From Amycolatopsis sacchari (GTDB lineage Bacteria > Actinomycetota > Actinomycetes > Mycobacteriales > Pseudonocardiaceae): DNA of 64,000 nucleotides. The first letter of the stretch is position 1; each line of letters starts with the position of its first letter. The notes under the pieces are model-generated. The model did no database searches and was not told the origin of the DNA. It saw only the letters and a list, made by a program, of their open reading frames with translations. Positions 1 through 8,906 of the stretch are shown here, in pieces. The stretch lies in assembly GCF_900114035.1 (NCBI RefSeq), contig NZ_FORP01000008.1, positions 62,001 through 126,000 of the forward strand. Direction: 5' to 3'. The position numbers and the translations under genes are program-made.

Positions 1-1991
1 GCGGCGCGGGCGCGTTCGTAGTCCACCCCGAGCGTACCGAGGGTCTTGCCGAGCTGGAGGAGCGTCTCCGCCAACCCCCACCGCTCACCCATCGACCGGC
101 GCACCTCCAGCGCGTACCCGAAGTGGCGCACCGCCCCGGTCAGGTTCCCCTGCCTGCCGCACAGGACCCCGAGCTGGTGGTGGGTCAGCCCGAGTAGTGG
201 GACGTTGCCCGATCGCTCGGCGATCGCCACGGCTTCTTCCGCGGCCTGCCACGCTTCGTCGGTGCGCCCGGACCGGCCGAGGAGGGGTGCCTTCGCCGAC
301 AGCACGATCGCCACGCCGAAGTCGGAGCCCTTGACGCGGAAATGACCGAGGGCGTCGTTGAAGCACGCGTGTGCCTCATCGATGGCACCTTTCGCCGAGA
401 GCACCTCGCCGTACGTGTACAGCGTCCAGGCGTGACCCCGGTCGTCGTGGATGCTGGCGTGCCGCTGGAGGGCGCGCTCCAGATCGGCGACGGTCTCCTC
501 GCCGTCCCCCAGCGCGTACTGGACCCACGCCAGGATGTGCTCGCACCGGGCTCTCCCCAACGGATCCCGCGCCGTGTTCGCGTCCTTCACGCCGAGGAGG
601 GCCAGGTCAAGGCACTCCCGCTGAGGACGGTCGAGGAACAGCTGGGGCAGGAACTGCACCGCCAGCTTCCAGGCCCCGCGCCGGGTCCCGCCGAGCGTCC
701 GCATCAGGGTGAGGGCGTGCGGCAGCTGACGCTTCAGCCAGGCGAGAGCCTGCCGGGGACGATCAGGGGCGAAGGTGAGCGGGCGGATGTCCGTGGTGTC
801 CACCTCGATGCCGCTCCCGGCCCAGCCGGGCGCCAGCAGGTCCCCGGCCGCCCCGGCGGAGGCGATGGTCCACCGGAGCAACCGGCTCCAGGCGGCGGCG
901 AGTTCCTCCGGCTCCTCGTGCTCGGCCCTGGCCTCCGAGTGGGCGCGGATCGTCGCGTGCTGGTGCACGAAACCGTCGTCGTCCACGGTGATGAGGAGGC
1001 AGTCCTTGAGCTTCTGGATGACCGCGGGCCCGAAACCCTCGGAGTGCCCTGCGAAGGCCTCCAGTGCTTCGACGGACAGCGGTGCGCCTGGCCAGGCGCC
1101 CAGCAGCGTGAACGTTTTCCGGGCGTGGGGGCCGAGGCGGTCGCAGCACAGGTCGAGCAGCTGGGCGAGCTTCTGCTCGCTCGTCGCCTGAGCGTCGTCC
1201 GGTCGCCGCAGGCTGTCCACCAAGTCCGCGATGGTCAGTTCCGGATGGGCCGCCAGCAACCGGCCGGCGATCTGCAGGGCGAGCGGGTGCCCGGCGAACC
1301 AGCGCACGAGGGCGTCGGCGGCGGCGCGCTCGGACGCGAGCCGGTCCTGACCGGTGAGCCGGGTGAGCAGGTCTTTGGCGTCACCGCGGGACAGCGGCGT
1401 GAGTTCGATCGGCCGGCAGCACTGGAACGGGAGGTTGGGCAGCGGTGCGGCGCTGGTGACCACGACGTCGTTGCCGTGGCCGGGCAGCAGCTTCACCACC
1501 TGCTCCAGGGACTCCGCGTTCTCGATGATCACGACCAGGTGCCTGCCCGCGCTCTCCGTCCGGAAGAACTGGGGCAGTTCGGCGGGTGGCACGCTCGCGA
1601 GCGTCGCCTGCGGGACGCCGAGCTGCGACAGGCCCTGCTTGAGCAGTTCCTCCAGCTGTTGCCCGCCGCTGAGGTCGAGCCGGATGACCTGCCTCGAGTA
1701 CTCGCGGTTGACCGTGGCCGCCCAGTACGACACGAGTGTCGTCTTGCCCGTCCCCGGGCCGCCGACCACGGGGACGACGCGGGTGAACGACGTCGGTGAG
1801 CAGAGCACGTCCAACTGGTCCAGGTGCCGCCTGAGGCCGACCACCGGCTCGTGGACCCGGGGCAGCTGCTCCGGCCAGCGCAGGTGGACCGGGGGGAGCA
1901 ACGGCCCGCGGTTGAACAACCGCCTGAGCCGCTGCGTGATCCGCCGCCTGAGCGACCGCCGGGAGTAGGAGTTGGTTCGCTTGCGGGACAC
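1..1991 (-). CDS. NB-ARC/TPR STAND-type signalling ATPase (3' end cut by window edge)
   Basis: Read leftward and still open at base 1, so about 660 N-terminal residues are visible. The GTG start has GGAGG ten bases upstream and an in-frame TAG further up. An Arg-rich N-terminus (residues 1-30) precedes an NTPase core with Walker A GGPGTGKT at 77-84 and a Walker-B-like LVVIIENAE near 150. A winged-helix-like linker follows, then helical TPR-type repeats from about 380 to the edge. Proteins of this family are ligand- or partner-gated switches. Many actinomycete members are AfsR/SARP regulators, but no N-terminal BTAD/DNA-binding domain is present here, so transcriptional activation is not supported. 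The neighbour downstream of its promoter is a TIR-like/methyltransferase fusion. The effector end, if any, lies outside the window. Confidence 0.85.
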   Translation of the reverse strand, partial: MSRKRTNSYSRRSLRRRITQRLRRLFNRGPLLPPVHLRWPEQLPRVHEPVVGLRRHLDQLDVLCSPTSFTRVVPVVGGPGTGKTTLVSYWAATVNREYSRQVIRLDLSGGQQLEELLKQGLSQLGVPQATLASVPPAELPQFFRTESAGRHLVVIIENAESLEQVVKLLPGHGNDVVVTSAAPLPNLPFQCCRPIELTPLSRGDAKDLLTRLTGQDRLASERAAADALVRWFAGHPLALQIAGRLLAAHPELTIADLVDSLRRPDDAQATSEQKLAQLLDLCCDRLGPHARKTFTLLGAWPGAPLSVEALEAFAGHSEGFGPAVIQKLKDCLLITVDDDGFVHQHATIRAHSEARAEHEEPEELAAAWSRLLRWTIASAGAAGDLLAPGWAGSGIEVDTTDIRPLTFAPDRPRQALAWLKRQLPHALTLMRTLGGTRRGAWKLAVQFLPQLFLDRPQRECLDLALLGVKDANTARDPLGRARCEHILAWVQYALGDGEETVADLERALQRHASIHDDRGHAWTLYTYGEVLSAKGAIDEAHACFNDALGHFRVKGSDFGVAIVLSAKAPLLGRSGRTDEAWQAAEEAVAIAERSGNVPLLGLTHHQLGVLCGRQGNLTGAVRHFGYALEVRRSMGERWGLAETLLQLGKTLGTLGVDYERARA

Positions 1992-2103
1992 CGGTTCCTC
2001 GCCTCCACCTCGCAGTAACGAAACATCAGTTTCGCCGGGTGGTCCACCCTACACAGGACGCGGCGGGGTGCGCCAGTGCGCGGTTTGGTGCGCTCACAAG
2101 CAA

Positions 2104-2115
2104 GAAAGCGCTTTC
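2104..2115. promoter_or_regulatory. Perfect palindrome GAAAGCGCTTTC
   Basis: A 12-bp perfect palindrome, flanked by A and A, in the 168-bp gap upstream of the NB-ARC gene. The sequence is typical of operators bound by LacI-family repressors, although no sugar gene is adjacent. It differs from the rhamnose operator at 5679 (TGAAACGTTTCA). The rest of the gap shows no gene. Confidence 0.4.
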
Positions 2116-2159
2116 AAATTGCACAACTCCGGGTGCGGCCCGTACTTGCGTGACGACCG

Positions 2160-4094
2160 TCAGTTCGCTCGTTCCTTCTCGAACACGACGATCCGGAAGG
2201 GGAGCGTCGGGGCGCCGACGACCTTCACGCGCGTGCGGAAGCCGTGCGCCTCCGCGGCCTTGCGCAGCAACGAAACCGGCGCCGCGCTCGTCATGTCCGT
2301 GTTGCCCGCCATGTAGCCGTCGACCTCTTTTTCGGCCAGGCCGTAGCGGATCATCCACTCGCGCCACTTCTCCATGGCCGACGCGCCCTTGCGGTCGCCG
2401 TTCACGCCGAACACGTCCGCGAACACGAGGGTGCCGTCCTCCGTCGTGTGTTCGTTGCAGTTGGCGAAGAACTCGTCCAGCCTCTCGTCGGTCGGGTCGG
2501 GGCCGACGAGGAAGTGCATCACCAGCGAACCGAACACGACGTCGTACCGGCCGTCGACGTCCTCCCACGCCGTGCCGCGCACGAGCCGCATGTCCAGGCC
2601 CGTCTGCTGTTCCGGCTTCAGCAGCTCCCGCGCGTACCGGGTCATCTGCTCGGCGCGGTCGACCCCGCGGTACAGCCGCACGGGCCCGTGGTGCTCCAGG
2701 TCGTAGAAGGGCCGGTTGATGTTGCGGATCCACGGCACGATCTCGCTCGTCAGCCTGCCCGTGCCGTACCCGATCTCCAGCACGTCGACCGCCCGCATCT
2801 TGTCCGCGTAGATGCGCAGGATCTCCCGGAACACGGTCGCCGCGCAGTCGCGGATCAGCTGGGCGTAGCGCGGGATCCAGCACCGGATGTGCCGCTCGTA
2901 GGAGTCGAAGTAGTCGGGTGAGCGGAACTCGGTCTCGCTCGTCCAGTCCTCGTCCCAGCGGCCGATCCCGTTGCGCGCCACCCACGCGCGCCGCAGGTCC
3001 ACCACCTTCATCGCCGGGTCGAACCGGACCGCGCGTGCCTTGATCGAGTCGTAGAACTGGGTCGCGCCGGCGTACCGCAGCGAGTTGCGTTCGATGACCA
3101 GCTGCCGCCCGTCGACGCGGCCGGGGTTGGGGCGGTAGCCGCCGATCAGGTCCGGTTCGAGCAGCAGCAGGTGGTGCCCCACGGCCGTCGGCCCCAGCGG
3201 GTGCACCTCGCCGACCCGCAGCTCCTCCTTGGCCGCGATGAAGATCTCGTACGGGCCTTCGCGGTGCCTCGCCTGGTGCCGTTTCCACAACTCGATCTGC
3301 CGCGCGAGCCGGTCCTCGTTCTCGAAGAACCACGACCAGTCGATGAGGAAGACGCGCTCGCTGACGTTCGCGGTCATCTCCTCCGGGTGGTCCGGCGTCC
3401 AGAACTGCTCGGTCTCGTCCGTGAGGTCCGCGATCGCGCGGATCGTGCCGCCGTTCCACTCGCGCAGGCTCGAAAAGCTCGGCAGGTAGTAGTCGGCGTC
3501 CACCACGAGCTGCGACGCGCCACCGGAGTCCAGCTCACGCGCGAGCGCACCCGCCCAGCCGCCGAGCAGGTGCAGGCTCGCGTGCTCCTCGGGGTAGCCG
3601 TCGATGAACTTGTTGATCTGCTCGGTCAGCGCGTTGCGGCCCTGCCGCGCGGACCGCTGCCCCGGCGACAACGTGGTGAGCGTCAGCTTGCGCAGCCAGT
3701 CGGCGAAGCGGGTCTCGAACGTTTCGAACCCCGCGTCGTCCGTGACGTCCGACGGGTACGACAGGTAGTCCGGCTCGCCGAAGTTCTCCGGCAGGCGCTC
3801 GGAACCGGCTTGTTTCACGACCACCAGCGGCAGGTGCAGCGCGTGCGCGAAACCCACCTCGTACGCCAGGTTCGGCCGCTGCTTGCTGCCTTCGAGGATC
3901 ACCAGGTCCGACTTGAGCAGCTCGTCACTGACCTTCGCGCCGATGTCCTTGTTTACGCTCTGGTTCTCGTTCCAGTCGTAGTAGTCGAACCCCTGCTCGT
4001 TCAGTTTGCTCTTCATCACGGACAGCGCCTTCTCGACGGCGTCCGGGGAACCGGCTTGGGTGGACCAGGCGAGGAAGGCGGCGAGCCGGGTCAA
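2160..4094 (-). CDS. TIR-like/nucleoside deoxyribosyltransferase-like domain fused to SAM-dependent methyltransferase
   Basis: A 644-residue, apparently cytoplasmic protein. Residues ~1-100 resemble the TIR/nucleoside 2-deoxyribosyltransferase fold: a predicted strand (SDLVILEG, ~62-69) followed by RPNLAYEVGFAHAL and the strand LPLVVVKQ. That stretch carries the Glu expected at the base-exchange or NAD-hydrolysing site of such folds. Residues ~150-430 form a middle region I do not recognise. Residues ~430-644 are a class I methyltransferase with motif I VLEIGYGTGR at ~436-445 and a later VFGSLVMHFLVG. It ends 168 bp before the NB-ARC start, in the same orientation. Substrate and role are unknown; a nucleotide-signalling or immune-type function is only inferred from the domain mix and neighbour. 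ATG start. Confidence 0.7.
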   Translation of the reverse strand: MTRLAAFLAWSTQAGSPDAVEKALSVMKSKLNEQGFDYYDWNENQSVNKDIGAKVSDELLKSDLVILEGSKQRPNLAYEVGFAHALHLPLVVVKQAGSERLPENFGEPDYLSYPSDVTDDAGFETFETRFADWLRKLTLTTLSPGQRSARQGRNALTEQINKFIDGYPEEHASLHLLGGWAGALARELDSGGASQLVVDADYYLPSFSSLREWNGGTIRAIADLTDETEQFWTPDHPEEMTANVSERVFLIDWSWFFENEDRLARQIELWKRHQARHREGPYEIFIAAKEELRVGEVHPLGPTAVGHHLLLLEPDLIGGYRPNPGRVDGRQLVIERNSLRYAGATQFYDSIKARAVRFDPAMKVVDLRRAWVARNGIGRWDEDWTSETEFRSPDYFDSYERHIRCWIPRYAQLIRDCAATVFREILRIYADKMRAVDVLEIGYGTGRLTSEIVPWIRNINRPFYDLEHHGPVRLYRGVDRAEQMTRYARELLKPEQQTGLDMRLVRGTAWEDVDGRYDVVFGSLVMHFLVGPDPTDERLDEFFANCNEHTTEDGTLVFADVFGVNGDRKGASAMEKWREWMIRYGLAEKEVDGYMAGNTDMTSAAPVSLLRKAAEAHGFRTRVKVVGAPTLPFRIVVFEKERAN

Positions 4095-4170
4095 CGAGAC
4101 CTCCCGGGGTGACGGTGCGGATCAGCAGTGTAACCGCCGGAGCCCCTCGTCCAGGGCGTTTCGACGAAGC

Positions 4171-4635
4171 TCAGCGGCGCCGGATCAGCGCCGGGACCAC
4201 GAACCACAGCACGCAGAACGCGATCGCGACCAGCCCGCCGACGACGCCCATCGCGACCGGCCCGTACACGACCTTCGCGATGAGGGCGACCACGTCCGAG
4301 ACGGCCGCGGCCAGGCACACCAGACCGGCCAGCACCGTCTTGTTGCCCACCCGCAGGATGTCGTCGCGGCGGCCCTCGCGGAACAGGATCCGGTGCCACG
4401 CCGCCGGCGACGCGAGCAGCGCCGTCGCCAGCGCGGCGAGCACCACCGCCACCAGGTGCATGGACTTCTCGAAGCCGCTGGCCTCCCGGAACGGGGACGT
4501 GAACACCACGGACAGCAGGAAACCGAACAGGATCTGCACCCCGGCCTGCGCCACGCGCAGCTCGCTCAGCAGATCGCTGACGTTGCGGCTGAGCCGTTGG
4601 TTCGGGGTCTCCCCGGTGTCTTCACCGCTGGTCAC
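4171..4635 (-). CDS. DUF6328-type integral membrane protein
   Basis: A 154-residue protein starting at GTG 4635. After a polar N-terminus (~25 residues) come RVAQAGVQILFGFLLSVVF and three further hydrophobic segments, giving about four membrane helices. The pattern AQAGVQILFGFLL followed by a short Phe-containing loop matches the actinobacterial DUF6328 family, whose function is unknown. It begins five bases after the LacI-type gene's stop on the same strand, so it is probably co-transcribed with that regulator. A longer upstream reading of this frame lies antisense-like within the regulator gene and is not used. Confidence 0.75.
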   Translation of the reverse strand: MTSGEDTGETPNQRLSRNVSDLLSELRVAQAGVQILFGFLLSVVFTSPFREASGFEKSMHLVAVVLAALATALLASPAAWHRILFREGRRDDILRVGNKTVLAGLVCLAAAVSDVVALIAKVVYGPVAMGVVGGLVAIAFCVLWFVVPALIRRR

Positions 4636-4640
4636 GGCGC

Positions 4641-5636
4641 TCAGCGTACGTGGTGCCGCGTCGAATCGCGGACCACGAGCTCGGGCTTGAACACCACCTG
4701 CCGGTGCTCCACGGGCTCGTCGTCGCCGCGCGTTTCGGCGATGAGCAACTCCGCCGCCGTGCGGCCGAGCCGCTTCGCGGGCTGGCGCACCGACGTCAGC
4801 GGTACGGCGGCGGCCGCGGCGAACTCGATGTCGTCGTAGCCGACGATCGCCATCTCCGCGGGCACGCGCACCCCGGCGGCGACCATCGCCTGCAGCACGC
4901 CCAGCGCCAGCAGGTCGTTGGCGCAGAACACCGCAGTCGGTCGCGGGCTCATCCCCAGCAGCCGCGCGCCGGCGTCCCGGCCGGACGCCACGTCGAGCGC
5001 GCTCGTTTCCAGCACCGACAGCTTCGCGCCCGACCCCTCCAGCGCCGAGCGCACGCCCTGCTCGCGGTCGCGGCACTGCTCCAGCACGGGCGGCCCGTTG
5101 ACGAACGCGATGCGCCGGTGCCCCGACTCGAGCAGGTGCCCCGCGGCCAGCGCGCCGCCCGCCACGTCGTCCACCGACACCGAGCTGGCCTCCTCGGGCG
5201 GCACCTTGCGGTCGACCAGCACGTACGGGATGTTGCGGCGGCGGAAGGTCTCGTCCGTGCCGTCCACGGGGCTGAGCAGCACACCTCGGACGCGCTGCTC
5301 AGCGAGCATCGACAGGTACGACGCCTCCAGGTCGCGGCTCTGCCCACTGTTGCACGTGATCACGTTGAGGCCCTCGTCGTGCGCCGCCTCCTCCGCGCCG
5401 CGCGCGAGGTCCACGAAGAACGGGTTGCCGAGGTCGAGCACGAGCAGCGCCATGATCCGGCTGCGGCCGGCCCGCAGCTGCCGCGCCGACTCGTCGCGGA
5501 CGTACCCGAGCCGCTCGATCACCGAAAGCACGCGGGTGCGCGTCTCCGGTGAGACCACGTGCGGGCGGTTGACCACATTGGACACGGTGCCGATGGAAAC
5601 CCCGGCTTCCCTCGCCACGTCCTTGATGCCGACCAT
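4641..5636 (-). CDS. LacI-family transcriptional regulator of the rhamnose operon
   Basis: A 331-residue LacI/GalR repressor. The N-terminal helix-turn-helix is visible in VGIKDVAREAGVSIGTVSNV (residues ~2-21), followed by the hinge helix region. A periplasmic-binding-protein-like sensor fold runs from ~60 to the end (MALLVLDLGNPFF..., VFCANDLLALG, AIVGYDDIEFA). The ATG at 5636 is preferred over an earlier in-frame start because AAGGGGAC lies just upstream of it. It is transcribed divergently from the rhamnose genes, with the palindrome at 5679-5690 between them. It therefore probably represses both itself and the operon until L-rhamnose or a derivative binds. The ligand is inferred from context. 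Confidence 0.88.
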   Translation of the reverse strand: MVGIKDVAREAGVSIGTVSNVVNRPHVVSPETRTRVLSVIERLGYVRDESARQLRAGRSRIMALLVLDLGNPFFVDLARGAEEAAHDEGLNVITCNSGQSRDLEASYLSMLAEQRVRGVLLSPVDGTDETFRRRNIPYVLVDRKVPPEEASSVSVDDVAGGALAAGHLLESGHRRIAFVNGPPVLEQCRDREQGVRSALEGSGAKLSVLETSALDVASGRDAGARLLGMSPRPTAVFCANDLLALGVLQAMVAAGVRVPAEMAIVGYDDIEFAAAAAVPLTSVRQPAKRLGRTAAELLIAETRGDDEPVEHRQVVFKPELVVRDSTRHHVR

Positions 5637-5678
5637 GTGTCCCCTTGCTCCGCGACCGGGCACACTTTATCATGCTCG

Positions 5679-5690
5679 TGAAACGTTTCA
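5679..5690. promoter_or_regulatory. LacI-type operator of the rha operon (TGAAACGTTTCA)
   Basis: Perfect 12-bp palindrome with the central CG typical of LacI-family operators. It lies in the 94-bp divergent gap between the regulator (start 5636) and the isomerase (start 5731), where it could block both promoters. It is the only good candidate in the gap. Confidence 0.75.
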
Positions 5691-5730
5691 GACCTAACAG
5701 TGGCGGTTCTCTCCCCTTCGAGGAGACCCC

Positions 5731-6897
5731 ATGGTCACGCCTTCCGCGGTCAAATCCCGCCTGCGCACCCAGCAGATCGAAACCCCTTCGTGGGCCTACG
5801 GGAACTCCGGTACCCGGTTCAAGGTCTTCGCCCAGCCGGGCGTGCCGCGGACCCCCGAGGAGAAGATCGACGACGCCGCACAGGTCCACGCCGTCACCGG
5901 GATCGCGCCGTCGGTCGCGCTGCACATCCCGTGGGACCGGGTGGACGACTACGCCGCGCTCGCCAAGTACGCCGAGGCGGCGGGCGTGCGGCTGGGCACG
6001 ATCAACTCCAACGTGTTCCAGGACGACGACTACAAGCTGGGCAGCGTCACCAACCCCGATCCGCGCATCCGCCGGAAAGCGCTTGCCCACCTGCTCGAGT
6101 GCGTCGACATCATGGACGAGACCGGCTCGCGCGACCTGAAGCTGTGGTTCTCCGACGGCACGAACTACCCGGGCCAGGACGACATCCGCGCCCGCCAGGA
6201 CAGGCTCGCCGAAGCGCTCGCCGCGGTGTACGAGCGGATCGGCGCGCACCAGCGGATGGTGCTGGAGTACAAGCTGTTCGAGCCCGCGTTCTACACGATG
6301 GACGTGCCGGACTGGGGCACCTCCTACGCGCACTGCGTGCGGCTGGGCGAAAAGGCGACGGTCTGCGTCGACACCGGGCACCACGCGCACGGCACGAACA
6401 TCGAGTTCATCGTCGCCTTCCTGCTGCGTGAGGGGAAGCTCGGCGCGTTCGACTTCAACTCGCGCTTCTACGCCGACGACGACCTGATGGCCGGCGCGGC
6501 GGACCCGTTCGGGCTGTTCCGGATCATGTACGAGGTGGTGCGCGGCGGCGGGTTCGAGCCCGAATCCGGGGTCGCGTTCATGCTCGACCAGTGCCACAAC
6601 ATCGAGGCGAAGATCCCCGCGATCATCCGCTCCGTCCTCAACGTGCAGGAGGCGACGGCGAAGGCGCTGCTGGTGGACCGGGACGAGCTGGCGAAGGCGC
6701 AGGACTCCGGTGACGTGCTGGGCGCCAACGAGGTGCTGATGGACGCCTACCACACGGACGTCCGCCCGCTGCTCGCCGAACTCCGCGCGGAACAGGGGCT
6801 CGACCCGGATCCGCTCGGCGCGTACCGGCGGTCCGGCTACGGGGAGCGCATCGTCGCCGAGCGCGTCGGCGGCGAGCAGGCGGGGTGGGGCGCGTGA
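5731..6897 (+). CDS. rhaI: L-rhamnose isomerase (RhaI type)
   Basis: A 388-residue TIM-barrel isomerase converting L-rhamnose to L-rhamnulose in the cytoplasm. Length and sequence fit the Pseudomonas stutzeri/actinobacterial RhaI type more than E. coli RhaA. Metal-site segments are recognisable: MVLEYKLFEPAFYTMDVPDW, CVDTGHHAHGTN and DFNSRFYADDDL, carrying the Glu, Asp and His ligands for two divalent cations. ATG start with CGAGGAG six to twelve bases upstream. First gene of the operon; its stop overlaps the next gene's GTG. Confidence 0.93.
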   Translation: MVTPSAVKSRLRTQQIETPSWAYGNSGTRFKVFAQPGVPRTPEEKIDDAAQVHAVTGIAPSVALHIPWDRVDDYAALAKYAEAAGVRLGTINSNVFQDDDYKLGSVTNPDPRIRRKALAHLLECVDIMDETGSRDLKLWFSDGTNYPGQDDIRARQDRLAEALAAVYERIGAHQRMVLEYKLFEPAFYTMDVPDWGTSYAHCVRLGEKATVCVDTGHHAHGTNIEFIVAFLLREGKLGAFDFNSRFYADDDLMAGAADPFGLFRIMYEVVRGGGFEPESGVAFMLDQCHNIEAKIPAIIRSVLNVQEATAKALLVDRDELAKAQDSGDVLGANEVLMDAYHTDVRPLLAELRAEQGLDPDPLGAYRRSGYGERIVAERVGGEQAGWGA

Positions 6898-8906
6898 TCG
6901 AGGAGCTGATCGCCCGCGCCAACCGGCTGGGCTCCGATCCGCGCAACACCAACTACGCCGGCGGCAACACCTCCGCCAAGGGCAGCGAGCTGGACCCGGT
7001 GACCGGGCAGCCCGTGGAGTTGTTGTGGGTCAAGGGATCCGGCGGTGACCTCGGCACGCTGACCGAAGCCGGGCTCGCCGTGCTGAGGCTGGACCGGCTG
7101 CGCGCGCTCGTGGACGTCTACCCCGGTGTCGAGCGCGAGGACGAGATGGTCGCCGCGTTCGACTACTGCCTGCACGGGCGTGGCGGTGCCGCGCCGTCCA
7201 TCGACACCGCGATGCACGGGCTGGTGGACGCCGCGCACGTCGACCACCTGCACCCGGATTCCGGCATCGCGCTGGCGACCGCGGCGGACGGGCAGAAGCT
7301 CACCGAGCAGTGCTTCGGCGACCGCGTGGTGTGGGTGCCGTGGCGGCGGCCGGGTTTCCAGCTGGGACTGGACATCGCGGCCATCAAGGCCGAGAACCCG
7401 AGGGCGATCGGCTGCATCCTCGGCGGGCACGGCATCACGGCGTGGGGTGACACCTCCGACGAGGCGGAGGCGCACTCGCTGGAGATCATCCGCACCGCGG
7501 AACGGTTCCTGGCCGAACACGGCCGTCCGGAGCCGTTCGGTCCCGTCGTGCACGAACCGCTCCCGGAGGCCGAACGCCGGGCGCGTGCGGCGGTGCTGGC
7601 GCCGGTGCTGCGGGGGCTCGCCTCGACCGACCGGCGGCAGATCGGGCACTTCACCGACAGCGACGTGGTGCTGGACTTCCTGTCCCGCAAGGAACACCCG
7701 CGTCTCGCCGCGCTCGGCACGTCGTGCCCGGACCACTTCCTGCGCACCAAGGTCCGCCCGCTCGTCGTCGACCTGCCGCCGACCGCGCCGCTCGACGCCG
7801 TCATCGAGCGGGTGCGGGAACTGCACGCCGAATACCGCGAGGAGTACCGCGCGTACTACGAGCGTCATTCCACAGTGGACTCACCGCCGATGCGGGGCGC
7901 GGACCCGGCGATCGTGCTCGTGCCGGGTGTCGGCATGTTCTCCTTCGGCGCGGACGCGCAGACCGCACGCGTGGCGGGTGAGTTCTACGTCAACGCGATC
8001 AACGTGATGCGGGGCGCGGAAGCGGTGTCCAGCTACGCGCCGATCGACGAGAGCGAGAAGTTCCGCATCGAGTACTGGTCGCTCGAAGAGGCCAAGCTCC
8101 AGCGCAGGCCGAAACCGAAACCGCTCGCGACGCGCGTGGCGCTCGTGACCGGTGGTGGTTCCGGCATCGGCAAGGCCATCGCGCGGCGGCTCGTCGCCGA
8201 GGGGGCGTGCGTGGTGGTCGCGGACCTCCAGGACGCGAGCGAACTCGCCGGGGAACTGGGCGGTCCGGACAAGGCGGTGTCGGTGGTCGCCGACGTGACC
8301 GACGAGGAGCAGATCGCCGCCGCGGTCCGCGCCGCGGCACTCGCGTTCGGTGGTCTGGACCTCGTGGTGAACAACGCGGGGCTCTCGATCTCCAAGCCAC
8401 TGCTGGAAACCTCGGTCCGCGACTGGGAGCTGCAGCACGACGTGATGGCACGCGGCTCGTTCCTGGTGTCGCGGGAGGCGGCGCGGTTGATGATCGCGCA
8501 GGGCATCGGCGGGGACATCGTGTACATCGCGAGCAAGAACGGCGTCTTCGCGGGCCCGAACAACATCGCGTACGGCGCGGCGAAAGCCGACCAGGCGCAC
8601 CAGGTCCGGCTGCTCGCGGCAGAACTCGGCGAGCACGGCATTCGCGTCAACGGCGTCAACCCCGACGGCGTCGTGCAGGGTTCCGGCATCTTCGCGGGCG
8701 GCTGGGGTGCGCAGCGCGCCGCGGTCTACGGCGTGCCGGAGGAGGAACTGGGCGCGTTCTACGCGAAGCGAACGCTCCTCAAACGCGAGGTGCTGCCCGA
8801 GCACGTGGCGAACGCGGTGTTCGCGCTGACCGGCGGCGAGCTGTCCCACACCACCGGCCTGCACGTGCCGGTGGACGCCGGGGTGGCCGCGGCGTTCCTG
8901 CGGTGA
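6894..8906 (+). CDS. Bifunctional rhamnulose-1-phosphate aldolase / L-lactaldehyde dehydrogenase
   Basis: A 670-residue two-domain enzyme. Residues ~1-400 are a class II aldolase with zinc-binding HVDHLHPDS and the later GGHG motif; this half should cleave rhamnulose-1-phosphate to dihydroxyacetone phosphate and L-lactaldehyde. Residues ~410-670 are a short-chain dehydrogenase with the dinucleotide motif TGGGSGIG (~415-422), NNAG, and the catalytic YGAAK near 559; this half should oxidise lactaldehyde to lactate. This fused form (RhaEW/YuxG type) is common in Bacillus and actinobacteria. GTG at 6894 forms a GTGA overlap with the isomerase stop; an in-frame GTG at 6885 is the alternative. Confidence 0.9.
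   Translation: MIEELIARANRLGSDPRNTNYAGGNTSAKGSELDPVTGQPVELLWVKGSGGDLGTLTEAGLAVLRLDRLRALVDVYPGVEREDEMVAAFDYCLHGRGGAAPSIDTAMHGLVDAAHVDHLHPDSGIALATAADGQKLTEQCFGDRVVWVPWRRPGFQLGLDIAAIKAENPRAIGCILGGHGITAWGDTSDEAEAHSLEIIRTAERFLAEHGRPEPFGPVVHEPLPEAERRARAAVLAPVLRGLASTDRRQIGHFTDSDVVLDFLSRKEHPRLAALGTSCPDHFLRTKVRPLVVDLPPTAPLDAVIERVRELHAEYREEYRAYYERHSTVDSPPMRGADPAIVLVPGVGMFSFGADAQTARVAGEFYVNAINVMRGAEAVSSYAPIDESEKFRIEYWSLEEAKLQRRPKPKPLATRVALVTGGGSGIGKAIARRLVAEGACVVVADLQDASELAGELGGPDKAVSVVADVTDEEQIAAAVRAAALAFGGLDLVVNNAGLSISKPLLETSVRDWELQHDVMARGSFLVSREAARLMIAQGIGGDIVYIASKNGVFAGPNNIAYGAAKADQAHQVRLLAAELGEHGIRVNGVNPDGVVQGSGIFAGGWGAQRAAVYGVPEEELGAFYAKRTLLKREVLPEHVANAVFALTGGELSHTTGLHVPVDAGVAAAFLR

Noticed and set aside
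342-1799. Long plus-strand open frame opposite the NB-ARC gene
   Set aside because: Its translation is Arg/Gln/Pro-rich without domain features, while the minus frame shows a Walker motif and TPR repeats with a proper start. It is a GC-driven antisense shadow.
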